Shown here: one piece after another, positions 1-5,159 of the stretch | Position numbering within the stretch: position 1 is the stretch's first letter | How the letters are laid out: every line of letters begins with the position of its first letter | Assembly (NCBI GenBank): GCA_027622495.1 | Contig: JAQBYL010000325.1 | Span: 1-5,159, forward strand | Direction: 5' to 3' | DNA: 5,159 nucleotides | Source: Pseudomonadota bacterium | Lineage (GTDB): Bacteria > Pseudomonadota > Gammaproteobacteria > Pseudomonadales > Azotimanducaceae | The notes under the pieces: generated by a model | What the model was told of the DNA's origin: nothing | The model's input: the letters and a program-made list of their open reading frames with translations, nothing else | Database searches by the model: none | Made by a program: the position numbers and the translations under genes

Positions 1-2
1 TT

Positions 3-1133
3 AAATCCTGGGAAGAGGCGATCGCTGGTCAGCCCAAGGGCATGATTGCCGATCCGGCCGAAGGCGCATCGATGCTGTATTCTTCCGGCACCACTGGTTT
101 CCCGAAAGGGATTAAAAAAGCCCTGCCAGAAACCGGTTATGGCGAGGAAGTTGGCTTCAATCTGCTCGCTGCGCTGTACGGCGCAAACGAAAATTCTGTC
201 TACCTGTCACCTGCACCTTTGTATCACTCGGCACCTCTCACGTTCACGATGGGCTGTCTGCGCTACGGCACACCGGTTGTAGTGATGGAGCATTTTGAGG
301 CTGAGCAGGCACTGGAGTGCATCCAGAATTTCGGCATCACCCACAGCCAGTGGGTGCCCACCATGTTTGTTCGCATGTTAAAGATGTCTGCGGAAGTCCG
401 CTCCAGATACGATGTGTCATCACTGCAATGCGTGATCCACGCAGCTGCACCCTGTCCGATACACGTCAAGGAAGCGATGATCGACTGGTGGGGGCCGGTG
501 ATCTTTGAGTACTACGCCGGGACCGAAGGCAATGGCTTTGTGCAACTCAATTCGCAGGAATGGATGGCACACAAGGGTTCGGTTGGTCGACCGTTAGGGT
601 GCGAGATACACATCTGTGACGACGATGGAAACGAACTGCCAACCGGCGAAACCGGGGCCATTTACTTTGGCGGCGGTGGCGTCTTCGAGTACTACAACGA
701 TCCGGAAAAAACCAGCGGTTCGCGCCACCCGGCCGGCTGGTCGACATTGGGTGATCTGGGTTACCTGGACGACGATGGGTATCTTTACCTGACCGATCGC
801 AAGCACTTCATGATCATCTCGGGTGGTGTGAACATTTATCCTCAGGAGGCCGAGAACGTCCTCATATCTCATCCTGAGGTCATGGACGTTGCGGTGTTCG
901 GTGTGCCTAACGCGGACTTTGGCGAAGAAGTCAAAGCGGTAGTCCAACCGATGGATATGGCGCGCGCAGGCGCAACATTCGAAGTCGAACTCATGGACTT
1001 CTGTCGCGAGCGGTTATCACATATCAAGTGTCCGCGATCGATCGACTTTCGCGCGGAGTTGCCCCGGCATCCTACCGGTAAGTTGTTCAAGCGCTTGTTG
1101 AAAGACGAGTACTGGCAGAATTCTCAGGCGTAA
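3..1133 (+). CDS. AMP-forming acyl-CoA synthetase (ANL superfamily), 5'-truncated by the window edge
   Basis: This enzyme family activates a carboxylic acid with ATP to an acyl-adenylate and then transfers the acyl group to CoA. The reading frame is already open at the left edge (first whole codon at 3), so the ATG at 42 is internal and the first part of the protein is missing. What remains is about 376 residues. The adenylate-forming motifs appear in the expected order: the ATP-binding loop YSSGTTGFPKG (bases 78-110), the A5-type YYAGTEG (510-530), the GDLG aspartate (753-755), the hinge DRK (795-803), a SGGVNIYP motif just after it, and near the C-terminus PTGK, whose lysine (1080-1082) is the usual adenylation lysine. 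Spacing is normal and I see no frameshift. The substrate cannot be deduced; a fatty, aromatic or steroid-side-chain acid are all possible. The gene converges on the synthase-like gene to its right, with no obvious functional link. Confidence 0.95.
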   Translation, partial: KSWEEAIAGQPKGMIADPAEGASMLYSSGTTGFPKGIKKALPETGYGEEVGFNLLAALYGANENSVYLSPAPLYHSAPLTFTMGCLRYGTPVVVMEHFEAEQALECIQNFGITHSQWVPTMFVRMLKMSAEVRSRYDVSSLQCVIHAAAPCPIHVKEAMIDWWGPVIFEYYAGTEGNGFVQLNSQEWMAHKGSVGRPLGCEIHICDDDGNELPTGETGAIYFGGGGVFEYYNDPEKTSGSRHPAGWSTLGDLGYLDDDGYLYLTDRKHFMIISGGVNIYPQEAENVLISHPEVMDVAVFGVPNADFGEEVKAVVQPMDMARAGATFEVELMDFCRERLSHIKCPRSIDFRAELPRHPTGKLFKRLLKDEYWQNSQA

Positions 1134-1153
1134 GTGGCAGCAGCCAGAGACGG

Positions 1154-2047
1154 TTACTTCTGGTTAAGCAGATTGGCGGGTGAGTACTGATCAGTTAACA
1201 CACGGGCATCCTTATCCCATTTTGCCGGCTCCAGCATTGCCCGTGGATAGGTCTTGATCGGCACACCATAGGGCTTGAGGGATTCTTCCAGATCCTTTGC
1301 CCGGGCAGCCATCACGTAGACGCTGGGGAGCGGCATTTCAGACGCAAAAATAACCCGGTTCGAAGTATCCGCCCGACGCAGATTGAAGAACTGACCGAAG
1401 ACTGCGGCATAGGTCGCCGATTCGTGATCGTAGAGGTCACTGATCGCAAAGGTGTTGGCAGCAATAACGCCATTGCTGGTGAGCAGCGCTTTGGTTTCCT
1501 CGAGGTATTCGCGGGTCATCAGATGTTCCGGTATGTAGTCGCCGTTGAAGGCGTCCAGAATGATCAGGTCATATTTTTTGCCTTTGAGACCCGCTCGTTT
1601 GGTGAATACCCGACCATCCTGGATGGTGACATTGATGTGCTCGTTTTCCTGAAAACCGAAATAGCGGCGCGCAACCTCATCCACAGCAGGGTCGATCTCC
1701 ACGACTTCAATGGATGCCTGCGGGAATAGTTCTGCAAGCGCGACCGCAATCGTGCCTCCGCCGAGGCCGATCATCAGGATGGACTCAGGTTCAGGGTTAA
1801 GGAGCAACGCAGCCATGATCATCTGGGTGTAGCCAAAAACCATTTTGCGGGGGTTACGCTGATCAACACAGGATTGGTTGCGCTGGTCCTGCCTCACACT
1901 GAACTGCAGGCACAGCACCGAACCGCGCTGATCGACCAGTATCGTCTGATACAGGGACTGGTCGCGATAGATGATTTCGGCCTGCGCGCTCGCAGTAAGC
2001 GCGATCACCGCGCAGGCGAGCAGGGCGCGGATGCGCGAACCGATCAT
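1154..2047 (-). CDS. Spermidine-synthase-like (Rossmann, SAM-type fold) protein with N-terminal hydrophobic leader
   Basis: Read from the ATG at 2047 this is 297 residues. Residues 1-23 resemble a Sec signal or a membrane anchor: basic MIGSRIR, a hydrophobic stretch, then a possible cleavage site after AQA. The remainder has the polyamine-synthase fold signature: IGLGGGT (residues 93-99) for the nucleotide/SAM site, VEIDP (116-120) for ribose binding, QDGRVF (143-148), and LDAFNGDYIPEHL (164-176) where spermidine synthases carry the catalytic Asp motif. The C-terminus ends in a TDQYSPANLL segment of the kind seen at the end of fused membrane/synthase proteins. The canonical D-x-TDP-type active-site sequence is not present, so true aminopropyl transfer is doubtful; a related transferase or a binding role is possible. 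The only cysteines after the leader are C46 and C60. The start overlaps the stop of the membrane gene by ATGA, with a weak AGG seven bases upstream. The frame stays open upstream to 2641, but that part is a shadow of the membrane gene. Confidence 0.85.
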   Translation of the reverse strand: MIGSRIRALLACAVIALTASAQAEIIYRDQSLYQTILVDQRGSVLCLQFSVRQDQRNQSCVDQRNPRKMVFGYTQMIMAALLLNPEPESILMIGLGGGTIAVALAELFPQASIEVVEIDPAVDEVARRYFGFQENEHINVTIQDGRVFTKRAGLKGKKYDLIILDAFNGDYIPEHLMTREYLEETKALLTSNGVIAANTFAISDLYDHESATYAAVFGQFFNLRRADTSNRVIFASEMPLPSVYVMAARAKDLEESLKPYGVPIKTYPRAMLEPAKWDKDARVLTDQYSPANLLNQK

Positions 2048-2053
2048 GGCTCG
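2036..2053 (-). promoter_or_regulatory. Small hairpin holding the ATG of the synthase-like gene in its loop
   Basis: On the minus strand CGAGCC (2053-2048) can pair with GGTTCG (2041-2036), six pairs including one G-T, leaving the loop ATGATC, which contains the start codon and part of the upstream TGA. Such a structure would favour translation only when ribosomes finishing the membrane gene open it, which is consistent with the ATGA overlap. It is short and could be chance in GC-rich coding DNA. Confidence 0.25.
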
Positions 2054-2700
2054 ACCTGCGTGCCGGCGAAACGCTGTGCAAAAAAAGCAATTCCAGACAT
2101 GATCAGCAGAACCATCGTCAGCAGGGTCAGGATGGTGTTCATCTCGAACCAGAGAATGAAATAAAAGCTGGTGCCCAGAGTTCCGATCGCGCTGCCCAGG
2201 GTAGACACAAAGTACAGTCGACCGGCGACCTGGCCGGATTGATGCGTGTTCTTGACCAGTAAACGCACAGAGTAGGGTGAAATCATACCGAGGATCACCG
2301 TTGGGACGATGAACAGGATGCTGGAGGCGACCAGCGACCCGTAGCGTGGGTCTTCGATATAGGCGAACACCCACTCCATGATGTTCTGACCGAAGAAGAT
2401 CAGCGGCACGAGAAACACAGCACCGGCTAAAAATATACCGGCGAAACCTCTGACCGATGGATTCCTGACCGAAAGCCGGCCACCAAACAGGTAGCCGAAC
2501 GACAGCGACAGCATGAAGATCGTAATGATGCTGCCCCACACGTAGATGTCTGCGCCGAAAAACGGGGCGAGTATCCGCCCCCCGAGCAGTTCCAGCGACA
2601 TGATGACAAAGCCGCCGGAAAAGGCGAGCAGATAGATGCAATAGGTCAAATGGGAGTACGAACCTGACAAAGCGCGCAAGTTTACAATCGGTTTAAGCAA
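2044..2700 (-). CDS. Six-helix membrane protein, N-terminal half of a split membrane/spermidine-synthase-like protein
   Basis: This is 218 residues with six likely transmembrane segments at about 20-40, 52-72, 85-105, 123-143, 160-180 and 186-206. The signature around residues 34-48 (SLELLGGRILAPFFG) is typical of the membrane part of 'fused MFS/spermidine synthase' proteins. By the positive-inside rule both ends face the cytoplasm: the N-terminus has K and R, the loop after helix 2 has three R, and the loop after helix 4 has R, K and R. In family members the soluble synthase-like domain usually follows in the same chain; here it is a separate overlapping frame (ATGA). The start is weak: the first available start codon after an in-frame stop is TTG at 2700, preceded only by a poor GGGTG. 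Other TTGs at 2679, 2670 and 2649 are possible, and the first ATG is already inside helix 1. Transport or scaffolding function is unknown. A seven-T run near its end may allow fusion to the next frame. Confidence 0.85.
   Translation of the reverse strand: MLKPIVNLRALSGSYSHLTYCIYLLAFSGGFVIMSLELLGGRILAPFFGADIYVWGSIITIFMLSLSFGYLFGGRLSVRNPSVRGFAGIFLAGAVFLVPLIFFGQNIMEWVFAYIEDPRYGSLVASSILFIVPTVILGMISPYSVRLLVKNTHQSGQVAGRLYFVSTLGSAIGTLGTSFYFILWFEMNTILTLLTMVLLIMSGIAFFAQRFAGTQVEP
2080..2086 (-). other. Seven-T homopolymer phased as a T_TTT_TTT slippery heptamer
   Basis: On the minus strand the membrane gene reads GCT TTT TTT GCA, so the zero-frame phase is exactly X_XXY_YYZ with all T. A -1 slip continues as TGC ACA GCG and enters the downstream synthase-like frame, eleven codons before its ATG. 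A short GCGT/ACGC stem (2074-2071 with 2061-2058) could begin five bases after the run, but it is weak. The same site is where one missing base in a read or assembly would split a single gene. What is seen is the run and its phase; its use is inference. Confidence 0.45.
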
Positions 2701-2715
2701 ATAACACCCAGATCG

Positions 2716-2744
2716 TTGTGCTTGACCAAAGCCTTGGGTCTAAT
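2716..2744 (+). promoter_or_regulatory. Candidate sigma-70-type promoter for cysD-cysNC
   Basis: TTGTGC (2716-2721) and TCTAAT (2739-2744) are separated by 17 bases; the -10 matches the consensus at five of six positions and the -35 at three of six. Transcription would start near 2751. The -10 covers the ATG at 2743, which would then be upstream of the transcript and could not be the cysD start. It lies in the short divergent gap, the natural place for the operon promoter. No operator for a sulfur regulator such as CysB could be recognised by eye. Confidence 0.35.
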
Positions 2745-2765
2745 GCCGCTACCTTTAAAAGGATT

Positions 2766-2770
2766 GAAGG
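2766..2770 (+). promoter_or_regulatory. Ribosome binding site GAAGG favouring the TTG start of cysD
   Basis: GAAGG ends eight bases before the TTG at 2779, a normal spacing. The in-frame ATG at 2743 has no purine-rich site upstream. This is the main reason for choosing the TTG as the cysD start. Confidence 0.45.
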
Positions 2771-2778
2771 CGACCCCC

Positions 2779-3693
2779 TTGCTCCCAAATCTAAAGCCCC
2801 TGACTCATCTCCAGCGTCTCGAGGCAGAGAGTATTCACGTCATGCGTGAGGTCATGGCCGAAAGCGAAAACCCGGTCATGTTGTACTCCATCGGCAAAGA
2901 CTCCTCCGTCATGCTGCACCTGGCATTGAAAGCGTTTTATCCGTCACGGCCACCGTTTCCCTTTCTGCATGTGGATACCACGTGGAAATTCCGCGAAATG
3001 ATCAGTTTTCGCGATGACCGGATGCGTGAGCTCAAGCTGGATCTGCGTGTGCACACCAACGCCGACGGCGTGAGCCAGGGGGTTGGACCTTTCACACACG
3101 GGTCACAGGTCCATACCGACGTGATGAAGACCCAGGCTTTGAAGCAGGCGCTGGATCAATATGGTTTTGATGCCGCATTTGGTGGTGCGAGGCGCGACGA
3201 GGAAAAATCCCGGTCCAAGGAGCGGGTATTTTCGTTTCGCAGTGCTACCCATCGCTGGGACCCGAAGAATCAGCGTCCCGAATTGTGGTCGCTGTACAAC
3301 GGACGTGTGCGCAAGGGCGAAAGCATGCGCGTTTTCCCGCTCTCCAACTGGACAGAGCTCGACATCTGGCAATACATCTACCAGGAGGATATCCCGATCG
3401 TGCCTTTGTATTTTGCAGCCCTTCGACCGGTGGTTGAGCGAAATGGCATGTTGATCATGGTGGACGATGAACGCCTGCCGCTTGAACCCGGTGAAAAGCC
3501 GCAGATGCGCAAAGTACGTTTCCGCACGCTCGGCTGTTATCCGCTGACCGGTGCGATTGAAAGTGAGGCAACTGATCTTCCCGGAATTATTCAGGAGATG
3601 CTTGTGGCGCGCACGTCAGAACGCGAAGGCCGCGCAATAGACCATGATGAGTCCGCCTCCATGGAAAAGAAAAAACAGGAGGGCTACTTCTGA
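2779..3693 (+). CDS. cysD: Sulfate adenylyltransferase subunit 2 (CysD)
   Basis: CysD is the catalytic subunit of the heterodimeric ATP sulfurylase, forming APS and pyrophosphate from sulfate and ATP; the partner GTPase CysN drives the reaction by GTP hydrolysis. It belongs to the PP-loop ATP pyrophosphatase fold. From the TTG at 2779 it has 304 residues, matching the roughly 302 of E. coli CysD, and the conserved block THLQRLEAESIH begins at residue 9. The PP-loop SIGKDSS is at 37-43, HVDTTWKFREM follows at about 64-74, GGARRDEEKSR at 135-145, HRWDPKNQRPELW at 158-170, RTLGCYPLTG at 249-258, and the C-terminus SMEKKKQEGYF is typical. Alternative starts are ATG 2743 (316 residues, no ribosome site, overlapping a candidate -10) and TTG 2716; the Pro/Leu-rich extension they add does not look family-like. 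It overlaps cysNC by one base (TGATG), so the two are translated together. Confidence 0.97.
   Translation: MLPNLKPLTHLQRLEAESIHVMREVMAESENPVMLYSIGKDSSVMLHLALKAFYPSRPPFPFLHVDTTWKFREMISFRDDRMRELKLDLRVHTNADGVSQGVGPFTHGSQVHTDVMKTQALKQALDQYGFDAAFGGARRDEEKSRSKERVFSFRSATHRWDPKNQRPELWSLYNGRVRKGESMRVFPLSNWTELDIWQYIYQEDIPIVPLYFAALRPVVERNGMLIMVDDERLPLEPGEKPQMRKVRFRTLGCYPLTGAIESEATDLPGIIQEMLVARTSEREGRAIDHDESASMEKKKQEGYF
3677..3683 (+). promoter_or_regulatory. Strong Shine-Dalgarno AGGAGGG for cysNC inside the end of cysD
   Basis: AGGAGGG lies nine bases before the ATG at 3693 and is embedded in the cysD codons for its last Q-E-G residues. It fixes the cysNC start unambiguously and, with the TGATG junction, supports coupled and balanced synthesis of the two partner subunits. 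Confidence 0.8.
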
Positions 3694-5159
3694 TGGCAGC
3701 AAACCTGAATATCCGGACCGAAGTTGAAACCTATCTTGCTGACCAGGCCAGCAAAACAACGTTGCGTTTTCTCACCTGTGGCAGCGTAGACGACGGTAAG
3801 AGCACATTGATTGGTCGATTGTTGTACGACGCCAAACTGATTTTTGATGATCAGCTGGCAGCTCTCGAAACCGACAGCAAAAAAATGGGTACTCAGGGTC
3901 AGGACATAGACTTTGCGCTGCTGGTGGATGGTCTGGCTGCAGAACGGGAGCAGGGCATTACCATCGATGTCGCCTATCGTTATTTCGCTACAGACAAACG
4001 GAAGTTTGTGGTGGCCGATACACCTGGTCATGAGCAGTACACGCGCAACATGGCAACTGGTGCTTCAAATGCCGAGTTTGCTGTAATTCTTGTCGACGCA
4101 AGAAAAGGCGTGCTCACCCAGACGCGGCGACACAGCTACATCGTCGCTCTGTTTGGTATCCGAAAAGTAGTTGTGGCTGTCAACAAGATGGACCTTGTTG
4201 CTTACGACGAATCAATCTTCCGGATGATCGAGCATGAGTATCGGGAGTTCGCAGCTGACCTTCCGCCGCTGGATATTGAATGTATACCGATCTCTGCGCT
4301 TAAGGGCGACAACATCACCAGCAGTGGTGACAACATGCCGTGGTATCACGGCGAGACCCTGATGGCCCATCTGGAAAACGTACAGGTGGCCGTAGATCTC
4401 AACGATCATCCGTTTCGCATGCCGGTGCAGTGGGTAAATCGTCCGGACCTGAATTTTCGGGGTTTCAGTGGAACCATATCAGGTGGCATTCTGCGTCCTG
4501 GAGACATCGTTCAGGTGCTGCCATCAGGCATACGATCAAGCGTGGACCGGATTGTTACTTTTGACGGCGACAAAGAGGCGGCTGGTCCCGGTGAGGCCAT
4601 CACCGTCACCCTCAAAGACGAAATCGACGTCAGTCGCGGTGACATGCTGTGCGCCGCGCACGATACTGCTCAACTATCTGATCAGATGGCCGCACACATT
4701 TTATGGATGAGTGAAGAAGCACTTTTGCCTGGTCGTCAGTACTACCTCAAAAGTGCCACACGAACAGTTGCTGCAACCATCACCGAACTCAAACATCAGA
4801 TCAGCGTGAATACACTGGAAACCCAGGCGGCCAAGCAGCTCAAGCTCAACGAAGTGGGTGTTGCCAACCTGAGTTTGAGCCACCGGATCGCGTTTGATCC
4901 TTACTCTGCCAATCACACAACCGGCAGCTTCATCCTGATCGATAGGCGAAATTTTGCCACGGTCGGTGTGGGTCTGTTTGACTTCTCACTGCGTCGTGCC
5001 GACAACGTGGTCTGGCAGGCGGTGAGCGTCGACAAAGCACATCGCGCCACCATCAAACATCAGACCCCCTGTGTTATCTGGTTGACGGGTCTGTCCGGGT
5101 CCGGCAAGTCGACGGTAGCCAATCTGTTGGAGAGTCGCCTGCACGATCTTCACCGGCAC
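3693..5159 (+). CDS. cysNC: Bifunctional CysN/CysC: sulfate adenylyltransferase GTPase subunit fused to APS kinase, 3'-truncated by the window edge
   Basis: The frame is open from the ATG at 3693 to the last base, 489 codons with no stop, so the end of the protein is outside the window. Residues 1 to about 440 are CysN, an EF-Tu-like GTPase that partners CysD: G1 GSVDDGKST (30-38), G2 around GITIDVAYRYF (88-98), G3 DTPGH (109-113), G4 NKMD (164-167), G5 SAL (201-203), then the beta-barrel region starting near QWVNRPDLNFRGF. After a NVVWQAVSVDK junction the CysC domain starts, with its own P-loop GLSGSGKST (466-474), which binds ATP to phosphorylate APS to PAPS. Only about the first 35 CysC residues are visible. 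The fusion places APS production and consumption on one complex with CysD. The start is supported by AGGAGGG and a one-base overlap with cysD. All GTPase motifs are intact, so the CysN half appears functional. Confidence 0.97.
   Translation, partial: MAANLNIRTEVETYLADQASKTTLRFLTCGSVDDGKSTLIGRLLYDAKLIFDDQLAALETDSKKMGTQGQDIDFALLVDGLAAEREQGITIDVAYRYFATDKRKFVVADTPGHEQYTRNMATGASNAEFAVILVDARKGVLTQTRRHSYIVALFGIRKVVVAVNKMDLVAYDESIFRMIEHEYREFAADLPPLDIECIPISALKGDNITSSGDNMPWYHGETLMAHLENVQVAVDLNDHPFRMPVQWVNRPDLNFRGFSGTISGGILRPGDIVQVLPSGIRSSVDRIVTFDGDKEAAGPGEAITVTLKDEIDVSRGDMLCAAHDTAQLSDQMAAHILWMSEEALLPGRQYYLKSATRTVAATITELKHQISVNTLETQAAKQLKLNEVGVANLSLSHRIAFDPYSANHTTGSFILIDRRNFATVGVGLFDFSLRRADNVVWQAVSVDKAHRATIKHQTPCVIWLTGLSGSGKSTVANLLESRLHDLHRH

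Noticed and set aside
42..1133. ATG at 42 as the true start of the acyl-CoA synthetase.
   Set aside because: The frame is open to the window edge, and only about 12 residues would precede the ATP-binding loop, whereas family members have well over a hundred residues there.
1136..1166. Possible bidirectional terminator between the convergent genes (GCCAGA pairing with TCTGGT around a 10-base loop).
   Set aside because: The stem is only five to six pairs with a G-T end, there is no T tract on either side, and half of it lies in coding sequence.
1424..1729. 101-codon plus-strand frame opposite the synthase-like gene.
   Set aside because: It is antisense to a well-supported coding domain, with no family motif and no ribosome site; it is a shadow frame.
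2012..2014. Lipobox-like LLAC at residues 9-12 of the synthase-like protein, suggesting a lipoprotein.
   Set aside because: The Cys sits at position 12 in the middle of the hydrophobic core, with more hydrophobic residues after it. The stretch fits a Sec signal with AQA cleavage, or a helix, better.
2048..2641. Long upstream extension of the synthase-like frame (about 198 extra codons on the minus strand).
   Set aside because: Its translation is Arg/His/Cys-rich and low in sense. It lies over the membrane gene, which has clear helices and family motifs in the other frame. The real start is the ATG at 2047, or entry by a frameshift at 2080-2086.
2701..2729. Minus-strand promoter TTGGTC (2729-2724), 17 bases, TGTTAT (2706-2701) for the membrane gene.
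   Set aside because: It matches only three and four of six positions, and it would start the transcript after the TTG at 2700. Kept as a weak possibility only.
3684..4031. 115-codon minus-strand frame opposite the start of cysNC.
   Set aside because: The plus-strand frame shows all CysN GTPase motifs in order, so this is an antisense shadow.

Overview
The window reads as a stretch of ordinary proteobacterial chromosome, most likely from a gammaproteobacterium: moderately GC-rich, gene-dense, with tight overlaps between co-oriented genes, a CysD very close to the enterobacterial type, and a CysN fused to CysC. The organism assignment is an inference from protein character. I see no phage, transposon, CRISPR, tRNA or rRNA signals.

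Layout. (1) The left end to 1133 (+) holds the 3' portion of an AMP-forming acyl-CoA synthetase; its N-terminal part lies outside the window. (2) A 20-base convergent gap follows. (3) On the minus strand, 2700 down to 1154, two overlapping reading frames together make what other bacteria often encode as one 'fused MFS/spermidine synthase' protein: a six-helix membrane part (2700-2044) and a spermidine-synthase-like Rossmann domain preceded by a hydrophobic leader (2047-1154). They overlap by ATGA. (4) A short divergent gap near 2701-2778 carries a candidate promoter for the right-hand operon. (5) On the plus strand, cysD (to 3693) is followed with a 1-base overlap by cysNC (3693 to the right edge, open). 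These activate sulfate: CysD with the CysN GTPase makes APS from ATP and sulfate, and the CysC domain phosphorylates APS to PAPS. cysNC has no stop in the window, and its first 489 codons are uninterrupted.

The part most worth a second look is the split minus-strand pair. Near the end of the membrane gene is a run of seven T (2086-2080) phased exactly as a T_TTT_TTT slippery heptamer. A -1 slip there, or one extra T in the true sequence, joins the two frames into a single 515-residue protein with seven predicted membrane segments and an outward-facing synthase-like domain. Translational coupling of two genes, programmed frameshifting and a homopolymer sequencing error all remain possible. The sulfate-activation genes and the acyl-CoA synthetase look conventional. 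I do not see convincing evidence for an undescribed multi-gene system here.
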